Shown here: one piece after another, positions 23,980 through 35,135 of the stretch
Position numbering within the stretch: the first letter of the stretch is position 1
Layout of the letters: each line of letters begins with the position of its first letter
From: Gnetum montanum
Taxonomy: Eukaryota > Streptophyta > Gnetopsida > Gnetales > Gnetaceae
Length of the DNA: 64,000 nt
Reading direction: 5' to 3'
NCBI GenBank assembly: GCA_015680685.1
Contig: MNCI01020717.1
Span: forward strand, 158,762 to 222,761
Made by a program: the position numbers and the translations under genes
The notes under the pieces: generated by a model
What the model was told of the DNA's origin: nothing
Databases searched by the model: none
What the model saw: only the letters and a program-made list of their open reading frames with translations

Positions 23980-25526
23980 CTCTAGCCTTGGTTGCGTTCT
24001 CAGATTCTAATTCCACTACCACTCTAGATGGATGATAAGTCTCCTCCTCATCATCATCATTTCTAGTGCTCTATCGGCTCAATCACTACATGTCCTCATT
24101 AGAGGACATAATCTACTAGACAGGAGCTATCTGGGGATAAAGCTTCACTCAAAATCAAGATGAAGCTGGAGGATTTGGTTGAACTAGAGGCTGTTGAGCT
24201 GGTACCCATTGGGACATGGTTCCAAAGATACTCTCCATAGCCTATTCTTGAAATGAGATGGAAGAATTGATTGATGGAGGAATAGAATGGACAGTTAGTG
24301 TACTATCATGATGCTCAAGCTATTGCATGGAAACATGATGCTCTTCCTAGACATGAGCTAGTGGTGCCGTAGGCTCTAAATCAGACTCTATCTCTGAGTC
24401 ATAAGCATGCGAAGGGTTGACTGGTGCATAATGCCTTGGGAGGATAGGAACATCCTCCTCACTATCAAAAATAGGATGAGTAGTAGCCTCCTCAAACTAT
24501 TGTTCATTGAAAGGAGCTGGAATGCCAGTTGCATCCAAACTCTTACACAAGTAAGAGAGGTTTCTTCTAAGCTTCTTGATGGCTTGTGTAAAAGGTCGTA
24601 GGAGCTTCTTTAGTAAATAACTAATCCAAGAACTTGTGCATTTTGATCTACTCAGTTGGGGAGATGCATCCTCCTTCTTCTTCTATGATCTGGTGCTAGG
24701 TCCTACTTTTGCCACATTTGAAAAACTCCTCTTCTTAACATATTCATTGAGGCTTCTCTTACCTTTAAGTAAAGGCATCTTTGGAATTGACACAATCCTT
24801 CTAATAGATCAATAAGGTGATGAGATAGGGGTGCCTAAGGAATATTTCCTTGGTTAATAGACTCAGTAGATCTCAAAAGATTGTATGCCCTAATTCTAAT
24901 GGTAGTCTTGTGAAAAGACAATAAAGCACATAGGCTTGGGGTGGTAGTAGATAACTGTAAGTTCCCTCTTTTATCATAATGTTATATAATACAATAAGAG
25001 ACAAGGTGGAAGCATTAAGAGTCGTCAAGCTCCTCTCAAAATGACCTCTATCAAATGTAACATCTTTTCTAAAAAATGCATTAAAAAATTCATCATATGC
25101 TACGAGCATGATACCATTTGAATAAATCTCCTAAATGGTATTGATGATTACCTAGAAGACATCAGGACTAGAGATCCCAAGGATTGTACTCACAACTTGG
25201 GTAGAGACCTCAATGAGAAGATCCCCAACCATGGAAGTGAATGCTCCAACAACAACATTTGTAATAACAATATTACAATAGAATTGTCTAATTAATACTT
25301 TAGAAATTAGAGAATTCATTGTAATGAAAGAGCCCCGGTTGAAAGCTTTAAAGTAATCAATCAATGCAACTTGTCTATGGACTGGGAAAGATAGAGAATG
25401 TTCAGCAATGATGCTAGTGGTTCAAGTGGCCTCAAACTTGAGTAGTGCACTTGCATTGTAGAATTGGGATGTGGAAGTGGATGGTGTGTTGCTAGAATTT
25501 TATATGGGTTTCTTCTTTGGTGGCAT
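23980..25526 (-). pseudogene. 'Putative plant transposon protein' type ORF carried by the Copia element
   Basis: On the minus strand a start (MPPKKKPI) at 25526 opens a reading frame of about 500 codons with only a few stops. The N-terminal part is a Ser/Thr-rich linker. The core has LIRQFYCNIVITN, a block ending VSTILGISSPDVF, and then LSLIVLYNIMIKEG with AYVLYCLFTRLPLELGH. This pattern (REFYAN..., an LxIP-like end, then a hydrophobic repeat with a 'LLYxL...LG' motif) matches the plant family Pfam describes as putative plant transposon protein, whose function is unknown. The C-terminal third is rich in Pro, Asp and Glu (DSEEDVP). It lies in the element's own orientation where pol should be. 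Neither transposase catalytic residues nor RT motifs were seen. The family call is from memory of the motif pattern. Confidence 0.55.
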
Positions 25527-25639
25527 CATAGACATTCCAACCTTCTTGTAAGCCATCTCTAACAAAATCATTATATATGATGGAGCCATAGTCATCTTTG
25601 TGGTGTCATATGAGAGAATACAACAAAGGAATGGGGGTT

Positions 25640-25870
25640 TTAACTTTAATAGTTGTAGTGAATGAGGGATTAAATGAAAAAGAAGACATCTTTTATAGAG
25701 GGAAGATGTCTTATCTGCATTTTAAGAACACCAGTAGACATATTTTAGACATAGTAGATGTCTTTCTTGCGAAGCAAGAAAAATCAAAGAGACATCTTTA
25801 TTTGTGAGTAGACATATTCATGAAGAAATCTTTCATTTTGGAGAGATGTCTTTGCAAAAATAGGATAGGG
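25640..25870 (-). repeat. Internal copy of the LTR AGATGTCT-motif cluster
   Basis: About nine AGATGTCT/AGACATCT-like motifs lie in 230 bp, the same words that mark the U3 part of this LTR family. The cluster sits just upstream, on the minus strand, of the foreign ORF that starts at 25526. It looks like a piece of U3 trapped inside the element. Confidence 0.6.
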
Positions 25871-26089
25871 TTTGGGAAAAGTTGCTAATGGACTATAGTC
25901 TTAATAGATACTTGCAAAAACAAAAAGTTACTTCTACTTACCTACTATTCTATCAAAAAGTAATGGGACTCAAAGAGCTAGAGAAGGAGTTTTCTCTTTT
26001 GAGAATTCCTTTCTTAACTAAACTTCTTTATTGTCCAAGGGTTGGCTTCCTCTTACAAATTTGTTAGTGAGAGCATGTTGATTCCCCTG

Positions 26090-26960
26090 TTCCTATCTTA
26101 TAATTCTCCATTCTTTCCTAGTTTCTTTGTTCTTTTAAGTTGATATTCTATCTCCCCTATGATCCTATAAAAAATCCTTTCTCGATGCACTCTGATAAGA
26201 ACAAGGAGTTCTATGATATGGAAAACTATTTATATGATAATACTTGAGATTGTATTCCCATTGTTTATGTTCTAATTTATGACAATAACAACACCTAATC
26301 CTCCTTTGGCAGTATGAGAGTTTAGGATGATGAAACCTTTTAGGACCATTTTAGTGGATAGGAACTTCCTCTGATTTTGGTGGACTAACTTTTTCCTTTG
26401 GAGGATTATTTGGTTGTGATGGGTTTACAGAAGATGACTACTCTTGCGTGCAACATCCCAAACCACTCTTATCATGTGGACTTCTTCCTTATCCTAACAC
26501 CATCCAAAGAGATTCCTTTCCCTTAACCAATCTTTCATTCACTAATTTGATGTCTGTAACTTTCACTTTGGCCTATTCTAAGGACAAGGTTGGCTTTTCT
26601 TTCTTAGCTCTTAGGTTTGAAGGCTATTTAGTAAGATAAAAAACAATCAAATTCACCAAGGATATTTCCTGATCCTTAGACTTGACTTGTTTATTTAACT
26701 TATTACAAATATTTTGGAAATAAAAAAGCTGATTGCATAAAAGATAAAACCTTTCTTCATCATTAAGATCATCATCTAATGAATCAACATCATCATCAGT
26801 GAGGGCCATGCAGATGAGATGAGAATTTTTTGCATCATTCTTCATTTCTTCCTGACTCTACTTCCCATAATCTCAACTTGTATAGAAGTTGGTTTCCTTC
26901 ACTTTATTAGTGGATCTATTCTTGGGCTACAACTTGATATTGCTAGGTGATTTAGAGGCC
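26090..26960 (-). pseudogene. Copia gag-pol linker with degenerate zinc knuckle
   Basis: Minus-strand reading shows segments typical of the part of Copia polyproteins just before protease and integrase. CMALTDDDVDSLDDD lies within 26624-26845, then LVNERLVKGKESL and HDKSGLGC around 26440-26540. A degenerate zinc knuckle follows (CCYCHKLEH..., about 26245-26300). Normal pol would continue from here, but the frame is lost and the sequence changes to the motif cluster at 25870. Stops are frequent. Confidence 0.55.
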
Positions 26961-27169
26961 ATATGGCCTTTTCATACATAGATGAAACATTCTATAGAAG
27001 AGAAATCTAAGTTAGAATTTAATTTTTTTTTACTTGTTTCTTTATCTTTGTATTGATTGGATCTTTGTTGATATGTCCCTTTGTTTCTCCTTATTATCAG
27101 TTGTTGTAGCTTAGCTTACTTGTGAGAAGGGTAATCTTATCTTCGATACTCTCATCATGCTTATTGAGA

Positions 27170-27849
27170 TCCTTTTCCTAGGAGGTAGTCTTTAGAGTAA
27201 TAGGTCTTTCTTGGATGGATCCTTCACTTATGAGATTCATTTCATAAGCAATGAGAGCACTTTGAAGTTCTTCAAATTTTAGAGTTGAGAAATCTCTAAT
27301 TTCTTTCATAACTGTGACCTTCATTCTAAACTTAGGTATAATAGTTTTGATCATTTTGATGATGACATCACTCTCAAAAAAACCTTTATTGGTACCTCTA
27401 ATAGCTAAAAAAATATCATGTGCTCTAGAGAAGTAATCTTTTATTTTCTCACCTTCTCTCATTTTAAGCTTATCATATTCATTTTGTAAAACTAACAATT
27501 TTGATTGCTTAACAATAGAGGTTCCTTCATAAGTAGCTTCTAAAGTTTGCCAAATTTCGTTGGCTATTTTACATCTTACTATTCTATTAGATTCATATTT
27601 ATTCAAAGCATAATAAAAACAATTATTTGCTTTTGAATCAAACAAAAACTCATCTTTTTCCTCTTGTGTCCATTTGTTGCAGGGCTTGAAGATCTTGGTG
27701 GAGTTGTCGACAAGTGGGGTGTAGCCTTCAAGGATTAACTTCTAAACTTCAAACTCCATGGATTCGAAGAATCCTTGCATTCTATCTTTTTAATAGGCAA
27801 AGTTGAATCTATTGAACATAGGTGGCTTTGTATAAGACGTTCCCTCCAT
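27170..27849 (-). pseudogene. Copia gag (UBN2/DUF4219-type)
   Basis: The start codon is at 27849, about 40 bp inside the primer-binding site. The longest open stretch is 27178-27645 (155 codons), with NEIWQTLEATYEGT, LVLQNEYDKLKMREGE and FSTLKFEELQSAL, typical of Copia capsid of the UBN2 family. At least two stops break the N-terminal third. It is closely related to the plus-strand gag at 43460-44136. Gag would assemble the cytoplasmic particle in which the RNA is copied. Confidence 0.85.
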
Positions 27850-27887
27850 TGTTCACTCTTTCAAGTTGATGATAAAGAAGAGTAGTA

Positions 27888-27900
27888 GGCTTTGATACCA
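27888..27900 (-). other. Primer-binding site, initiator-Met tRNA type
   Basis: Minus strand TGGTATCAAAGCC, two bases inside the 5' LTR edge at 27903. This is the usual initiator methionine tRNA site of plant LTR elements, here nearly intact. Confidence 0.85.
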
Positions 27901-27902
27901 CT

Positions 27903-29222
27903 TGAGAGGATCATTGAACTTAGGTGGGGCGGGGGGCATGGGGCTAGACGTGTGGTTCAACAGGGGAGCAAGGAGGATGAATAAGTTCCTCAAATAAAAA
28001 TAATATTTGAAGTAAAGTGCATACCAAAATTAATGTGGTTCAACTTAGGTAGTTCACACTTAGAGGGTAGTTTGCAAGTACACCTCCAGACTTTGTTGCT
28101 CTCAAATGTTGTTTGAAGGTACCATACCCTATACAAGCTCTACGCTCCACAACAAAGTGATTTGATGCTACAAATTCACTCAACCTTGCAAGGTCTTGAC
28201 AAGCTTAGAATGTGGTTTTTAGGATCCCACAAAATTTGCAACTTAAGCTTCACTTTAGAGTATTGTGGTGCTACACCAACACTCAATCTCATAGGGTCCT
28301 AACAAGCTCAAGTAGGCTACCTTCCTGCATGAAGCACATCAATCCCATAGGGAAACAATAGAGAACAAAAATCACAAGGAAAGAATGCAACTAAGTTTGC
28401 TGATCCCTGCACTTTGAGGTACAACTTCCTTTGACTAATTACAATAGACAAAAGATTGTACGATAAGGAACAACAATGATTATAATGATTTGTTAATGAA
28501 TACAATGAAAGTACACACTGCTTGTACTTTTTCTAATGATAATGAAGTCTTCTTATAGCTAATATGTTTCCAAAATCCCCTAGAATCTATGCAACAAGTA
28601 GTTAATGGTTACTAGAGATGTCTTCTTCAAGATAGAGATGTCTTTCTATAATGGTCCTTCATTTTGGAAAGACATCTTCTTCAAGATTGAGATGTCATTC
28701 TACATGAGACCTTCATTCTGAAAAGATGTCTTCTTCTCATGAAATACATCTTTCTCTCTAGAAAGATGTATACTATTTCATAGAGACATCTTCTCTTGTG
28801 CTACCTTCAATTCTGCCAAGATGTCTTTTTTCCTGGGTAATGTCTTCACTTGATGGTAGACATCTTGGCAGAATGAGAAGACATCTCTATCTTGGTAGAC
28901 ATCTCTATCCTGAGAAGACATTTTTCATAGATGTCTTCTCCTATGCTATCTTATATTCTGCCAAGATGTCTTCTTATCTTGGGAGATGTATTCACTTGAT
29001 TGTAGATGTTTACTATTTCTATAAGATGTCTTCTTTGAAAATAATTCTTCAATGTTAAGCCTTCCTTTGAAGCTTTGAAGTCTTTGTTCCTTGTCCATGT
29101 TCTTGAACTTCTACATGCCTTCTTGTCTTAATCCATGTCCTACAAACACAATAACCACACAAACACACAAACATCATTGTGCTCCATTTTTCTTAACTTT
29201 TTGACATTCCAAAAGGTTAATA
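27903..29222 (-). repeat. 5' LTR of the Copia-family element
   Basis: 1320 bp, from tgagaggatcattgaac to aaaaggttaata on the plus strand; the terminal CA has become TA. The AGATGTCT/AGACATCT-like cluster spans 28615-29040, longer than in the 3' LTR. Confidence 0.85.
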
Positions 29223-29227
29223 GATAT

Positions 29228-29690
29228 GTATTGGTTATTATTTTTCATGAATTATGTGTTGGACGATGAATCATTTTTATGTATTGCCAAGCATATATTA
29301 ATATAGCTAGATATTCTTGGTTATGCTTTAATTTTCAAAATTTCATGGTACTATCTATTTTTAGTTTAGCATTAAATTTTAGTTCTCTTTTATATATTTA
29401 TGCTACTTAATTATACTTTATATTTTTTCACTATTAAGGGACCACCATTTGGAGTAAAATTAAGATGCTTGTTTGTTAAGTTTTAAGACTTGGGCTTGAG
29501 CCTAGGCATTACCACTTGAAAGAGGTTAGCTTTCACTCATCTATCACCCCTTCTAAGACCCCACCTTGGTAAGATGAGTATTAAGAATCTAGGTATAGTT
29601 TTACATATGAAAAAGCATATTAAGAATATTTTTAAGTATCTCACATCTCTTAAGATGATTAAGTTAGCTTTGTGAATTGTAGGAGGAGAA
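29228..29690. other. Old Gypsy interior, no domain seen
   Basis: AT-rich sequence directly right of the Copia target duplication. It should continue the element interrupted at 22376. No motif was recognised before about 29700. Confidence 0.35.
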
Positions 29691-30071
29691 ATCTTAAGTT
29701 TGTAGTTGATGACAATATGTTCATTCATGTTTCTTTGTTGAAGGATCTGATGTACTTTAGTTAGAAAGGTAGGCTTCCACCTCATTACATTGGGTTTTTC
29801 AATATGCTTTAATGCATAAAAGAGATGATGTATCATATAATTTTATTTTCATAAATTTCTAGCATGTATGATTTTTTTTCATGCATGCTTTTGAAGTATG
29901 TTTCTAATGACAACCATGTTATCAACTAGACTAAAGTATAGTTTTGAGTTAATGCTTCATACATTGAGCATCCTATTAGGATCAAGGATTGGATGGAGCA
30001 TTAATTACACAATAAGATAGTTCACATGATGAAAGTATTATGGGGCTATCATGATTCTTAAGAACCCACTT
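29690..30071 (+). pseudogene. Chromovirus-type integrase C-terminus
   Basis: Plus-strand reading, across several frameshifts, has GRLPPHYIGFFNML (family: KLSPRYIGPFEIL). A 'SSMYDFFHA' block follows, like the family's SSVHDVFHVS. Then come HPIRIKDWMEH and MMKVLWGYH, matching the stretch 'YPVRILDRKE...VKVLW' near the end of Del/Tekay-like pol. It ends right before a purine tract and an LTR. This is the tail of the plus-strand element whose LTRs are at 10057 and 30138; the rest of its pol was not found. The minus-strand open stretch at 29537-29836 is a shadow. Confidence 0.6.
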
Positions 30072-30137
30072 GGGGAGGGGGGAGGGAGGGGAGAAAGGAA
30101 GGAAGGTGGGTTTGATGAAGGAGGAGGAGGAGGAGGA
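30072..30137 (+). other. Expanded G-rich polypurine tract before an LTR
   Basis: Four close G runs occupy 30072-30091, with three of them separated by single A. An AAGG stretch and six GGA repeats (about 30120-30136) follow. It sits between the integrase tail and the LTR start at 30138, where the polypurine tract belongs. It is much longer than usual. Four G runs this close could fold as a G-quadruplex. Confidence 0.65.
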
Positions 30138-30870
30138 TATAAAAATGCATATTTTTGGATGCTTAGGTTAGTATTTCCACCTAATGCATTTTTGCCTTTT
30201 GATGTTTTGGATTTTTATGATATGAATTTTTTAGTTATTCTTATCAATTGTTATGGGTGTTCAACATTATATTATTATGCTCATGTATGTTATTTGATGC
30301 ATTAGCAATTAAATTATATCTAGTATGCACTAACTTAGTGGGTGATTTTAGTAGGTTTTTTCATGGAGGCTATGGTGTGGGCACGTAAGACATGTGATAA
30401 CATGAATAGGTTTTGTATAAGCAAGATATTATTTTTGTGTTGTTGAAACAATAAGCCACTTTCATGAAACAATCATAAATTATGATGATAGGCTCAATCC
30501 TTTTCACAGTTCCATTAAAAGAAAGCAAGCCGTAGACAAAAGTAAAATAATGAAAGGGAATGTTTACAAAAATAAGATTCATTTAAGCTTAAAACCTTGT
30601 CCTAAAAATGTAATCTATGACAATATTTTAACCATTAATGGAGCAAAGGTTAAGGTTCAATTTTCAGTTAGATCTTACTCCAAGAACAAACTAGGGTTTG
30701 GCATGTCAAGTTTTTGATAAGACAAGTTCCAAATGAGAAATTTTGAAAAAAGTATTAACAGAGATATGATGCAATTTTAAAATGATGCAAATTTTTTAGA
30801 TAAAAGAGAATCCTCCTAAAGTGTCCTAATTTATTATTGGTAAAATCAAGGATTTAGGGTTTTTAATTAA
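30138..30870 (+). repeat. LTR of the old plus-strand Gypsy element (right copy)
   Basis: Aligns with 10057-10390. The expected TG start has drifted to TA (tataaaaatgcatattttt). The right end is approximate because similarity fades after about 30440. Confidence 0.55.
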
Positions 30871-31039
30871 GTTAGGTGCTATGTGAGATGACTATGTTGG
30901 ACATCAAGAATAGAGCTTATTGGCTAGGATTCATGTTTTCTTATATGAACGTTAAGTGGAGCTCATCAAAATAGAATCCCAAAGTCTATGAATTAGTCTA
31001 ATCATTATAGGCATTGGAATAAACAGTTGAGTGTTACTG

Positions 31040-32996
31040 AAAATTGTTGCTTTAAGGAAAGAGGCTCAATTGAATTTGAAAAAGATTAGTAAAGCATGCT
31101 TGCCACATCAACTTGTTAAGAAAAAATTTTGGTAGGAAAAAAGTGTGGAAAATGACCCTACCAAATTAACTCTACCAACATAGAGGAGATTTGTAGAGTC
31201 AAAAAATATCTCTACAAAGAATGTCCTTTTTAGTTTTGCAACATGAGCTTGACAACATGGCTTGTAGAGTTAAAATTAGATCTTATAAGTTAATTCAAAA
31301 GTATCTCTTCCACATCATCTTAAGAGTTTAGAATATTATTTGTGGAGCTAGAATTATACTTCATGAAAAAGCCTACTTTTGATCCTACAACATTAATGTT
31401 TTCTTGTGTATATCATGCTTGTAGGATGGAGAAGTAGGTTTACAAAGTGGTTCGATAGCCATGTCATGAAGATACTTTGAGATAAGCTTCTTTGATGAAT
31501 CAAATTTAACTCTATGACTAATTCTACTTCAAGCTATGCCAAGTTAGCTTCCTTTAGATGGGAATATTTGTAGGCTTCAAAATAGCTTTACCAAAAGTAC
31601 ACTTTTCGGCTTTGCCATGTACAGTATTATCCCTAATTTGTAGGACTAAAAAATGGTTCTACAAGAAAAGCAAAGATGGTTCTACATGCCACATCCTCAC
31701 TCAGGGAGAAATCTTGAAGCTAAGCTCTTTGTAGAGCCAAAAATATGGTTTTGCAAAACAACTCTAAAGAATGGCTCTACCACATTAGTAGAACACATTG
31801 AAATAAGCTCATCTTTAGAATTAAACTATAGGTCTATAAGAAGATCAAATTTTAGCTCTACCATGTTAGCATCTACCAAGTTAGCTTCATCTAGATGAAA
31901 AGTCTTTTAGGGTTTGAAAAGTGGTTTTACAAAGAAGCTCTACCATGTAAGCTCCGAAGTTAGGTTATGCTCATAGAACTAAAATTTGGTTCTACAAAGA
32001 AGCTCTATGAATCATGTCATAATTCTACAATGTCAGCTCAACATTGTTGGTAGAGCTCAAACTTGGTTCTAAAGAAAATTGCATAAAATGGCTTTGCCAA
32101 GTTAACTTTGAGAGAAATAGTGGTATTCATATAGCCATAATTCAACCTCTTTAACAAGTTTAACTTTGATTCCTTCACCTCAGTGCTTGGGAAAGGATGT
32201 TACTTGTGGAGAAAAAGTTTAGCTTTACAGAATAGTTATGAAATAATTTGTACCATGTTGGCATCAATCACATTAGCTTCTTAGTAGAATGGATTCATAG
32301 AGCTAGAATTTGGCTCTACAACAAGCTCATATTTTAGCTCTACCATGTTATCTTTTTAAAAGAGTGTCACTTGAAGAGCTTAAATTTTGTCCAATGAGCT
32401 ATATCAGCTTAGTAGATCTACCTACCCACATAGCTCTTCAATAGAAAAAATCTTTAGAGATAAAAAATGGCTCTACAAACTTAGTAAATGATTCTACAAG
32501 ATGACATTGGCACCAAGGGGCCTACAAAAGCTAGATACAAAGTTGCTTTGTAGAATGAGCCTGTAGAGTAAGAAAATGGCTCTACGAATAAGCTCTATAG
32601 CAATTCTACGAGCATGTCAGTATATTCCACATCAACTCTTTAGTAGAACAAGTGAGCTCTACCATGTTAGCATCTCCCATGTCTATAAATCCCACATCAA
32701 CCTCCTTGTAGAGTTGGTTTTTAAAGATATATTTGCAATCTACAAGAAAGCTTTGCGATGTTAACTATTGATGTGTTAGCTTGTAGAACTAGTTCATGAA
32801 GTTAAAATTCAACTCTACAAACAAGATCAATTTTAGCTTCACAATTTCAGCATATTCCACATTAGCTCCTTGGTAGAATGAATTCAAGGAACCTAAAAAT
32901 GATTCTACAAAAAAATTCTATAAAGAATGGCTAATGATCCTAACAAACTGTAATGATGAAATAAATCAATGTTAGAAAACTAAAATTATCCTTACA
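31040..32996. repeat. Degenerate tandem array of a 'gctctaccatgttagc' unit
   Basis: Nearly 2 kb of repeated words: gtagagctaaaa, ggttctacaaa, gctctaccatgttagc and cacattagctcctt recur in the same order every hundred bases or so, much diverged. No reading frame persists: the plus-strand open stretches at 31653-31898 and 32576-32764 are by-products. It ends exactly where the first G2-family LTR begins. Confidence 0.7.
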
Positions 32997-35100
32997 AGAT
33001 AGTTTTAACGCAAAGATTCATGAGCCTCAGAAGGATCTGGGGCACCTTAGGTGGTTTTGTCAATGACCTAAGAACTTAAAAGATCTATTACCAAGAGGTA
33101 TAAATGAAAAAAAAACTGTAACTTGTGAAATAGTGTTTGAGCACTCGACCAAGAACAGAAAGAGAGGGAAATGATGTAGCCAAAACAAAAACTACAAAAT
33201 TTATATTAAATGATATAAAAAATTATTAAAATAGAGATTTAGGAAAGTATAGATAAAGGCTATCAAAATCTTGAGAATACAAAAAATATCTTTAAAATTT
33301 GGTGTAAGGGGTAGGGTCTATTCTATCATTAAATTTGCACTTATCTTTCTTGATCGATTTCTATTGCAATAAATGCTACCACAAGGAATCCTCATCCTCA
33401 TAAATTTGCACTAAAAAGGCTACAAAAGGTTGTGAAAGGTATGCCAAAATCTCTCTTCTTTGTATTGAAAAAAATCTACTAGAAATTCTTGCTAAAAGGT
33501 TGCTCTACCAAGAGGTTTTCCAAAATAATTTGCCACAAGGTCCTAAAAATAATGTCAAATTTGGCTTAAATAGGCTTCGAATTCACTACTCTTATGTTAG
33601 TTACATTTCCATATGATTTCTAGACCATTACATTGTATTTTTGAACTATTTTTATGACCTAAAACTATAATGTATTAGTCACCAACATTTTAAATTTTCC
33701 CATCATGTTTAGCATTGTTTTTAGACTATATTCATGGCCAAAAATTGCACTATATGGGCTACCAATGTTTTTGAATTTTTATGCTGCAAATGGCAGTGTA
33801 TTTGTCATTTTTCCTCTAATATGTTGGCATAATGAAATTCATAGCTTGTGTGCCATGAATTTCATTTTACATATTTTAAAAAATAGTCCAAAATTTGGCT
33901 AAAATAAGGCCATAAGATAACATTTGTGAAGGGAAATCAAGGCATTTGAATTTTCTATTGAATTTGATCAAATGATATGCTAAAAAATTGGTTACCAAGT
34001 TTTCTTGTTTGAAACATAAATTTTCTTGAGGTGTTTCATTAGCCCTTCTTTATTGATGTTGAGGATTGACCAAAAAGACATCAATAAAGAATGCGAAACA
34101 TGACCATGAATTCATCACTAGCCATCTCTCTCCACACTTGGTTTTGTAGCCATCGAATCATGTGAAGGAGTACTTGTGATGATGGAATAGGGTCGAAATG
34201 GGATGTCAAGAATTTGGGATGAGATAACGGGTATGTTGATTATTAGAGAATGGTCAAATGAGCTATAGAAGATTTTCAAATGTGTTGAAATTATGTTTAT
34301 GACATGTTGGTATTATATTTGCTGAATGAGGAGGTCTTCTTAATTTATGCTTGAATTGCTAGTCACATGTGTTGAGATTTGACAAAACCAATGCTGTGGA
34401 ATTGGATGCTTTGGCCACTTAGCTTTTTATTTTTTTCTAAGCCATTGATTTATTTAATTTTAGGCTACATTAGCCTCTTGTATTTCTTTGCATTTTCTCC
34501 TTTTTTTCTGGAGTGAAACCTTCATTGTGTGTCATTTCCAAGGTTGAATTTTTGTTTTGTTTTCTTGTAGAATGAAGAGTTTGAAGATTTAGAGAACTTG
34601 GTTAGTGGGGGATGTAGATGAAGATGTTAGATGACCATGGTGCATGAATGCCAAACATTGGTTTTCATCATTAGCAAGATAAGGAAGGCCAAAGCTTGGT
34701 TATAGAGTTTTGGCTTAGAAGAGGTAACGAGATTGATGTGAAGTGAGCACTATTAGTAAGATTGAACAAGCTAGTTGAATCTCATATTTCAAGATCATGT
34801 AGTAACTCACTATTGTAATGAGTCACACCTCTGTGATGACTTTAGGCTCATCCTACAAGCACAACTCCAAGAGTACAAGAAAACACATCAAAGAATACAT
34901 TTGATTACAAGAGGTTACATGATACAATAAGCAAATGTAGGCCACAATTGGTAGAATATGAAAACTCTATATCTTACTTTATAGATTTATACAAAGTTTG
35001 CAGTGTTTTGAGATGCCAAAAAGATGGAAGGTCATGTAGGCTTGCTTGTTGTAATCTACTCAAGCTAGTGATGTTAATAATTCATCCAAACCTATGAGCA
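32997..35100 (-). repeat. G2-family LTR, copy 1 (3' LTR of G2)
   Basis: The left edge aligns with the other two copies (...atagttttaac..., then a block like gatccaatgggcc). Internal landmarks shared by all three are 'cttctttattgatg', 'caaggaggag/acatcaat' and short subrepeats with 'accaatgtttttg'. The right end is not fixed; the pol stop at 35136-35138 bounds it. Confidence 0.65.
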
Positions 35101-35135
35101 AAGGTAAATAAAGATTATAATCAAATAGGTTAATG

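Larger units (their letters stand above)
22377..29222 (-). mobile_element. Copia-family element with gag but a foreign ORF instead of pol
   Basis: A full-length insertion: LTRs 22377-23496 and 27903-29222 are flanked by identical 5-bp target duplications GATAT (22372-22376 and 29223-29227). Minus-strand order is 5' LTR, primer-binding site, gag, a Copia-type zinc-knuckle region, a cluster of LTR-like motifs, an ORF of the 'putative plant transposon protein' type, a polypurine tract and the 3' LTR. Integrase, reverse transcriptase and RNase H are absent from the 4.4-kb interior, so movement would have needed enzymes from a relative. A single undetermined base lies at 22393. Confidence 0.85.

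Noticed and set aside
24407-24601. Plus-strand open stretch
   Set aside because: Shadow of the minus-strand 'plant transposon protein' ORF, which has the recognisable motifs.
30051-30305. Plus-strand open stretch with Gly-rich start
   Set aside because: The glycine-rich part is the translated polypurine tract and the rest is LTR.
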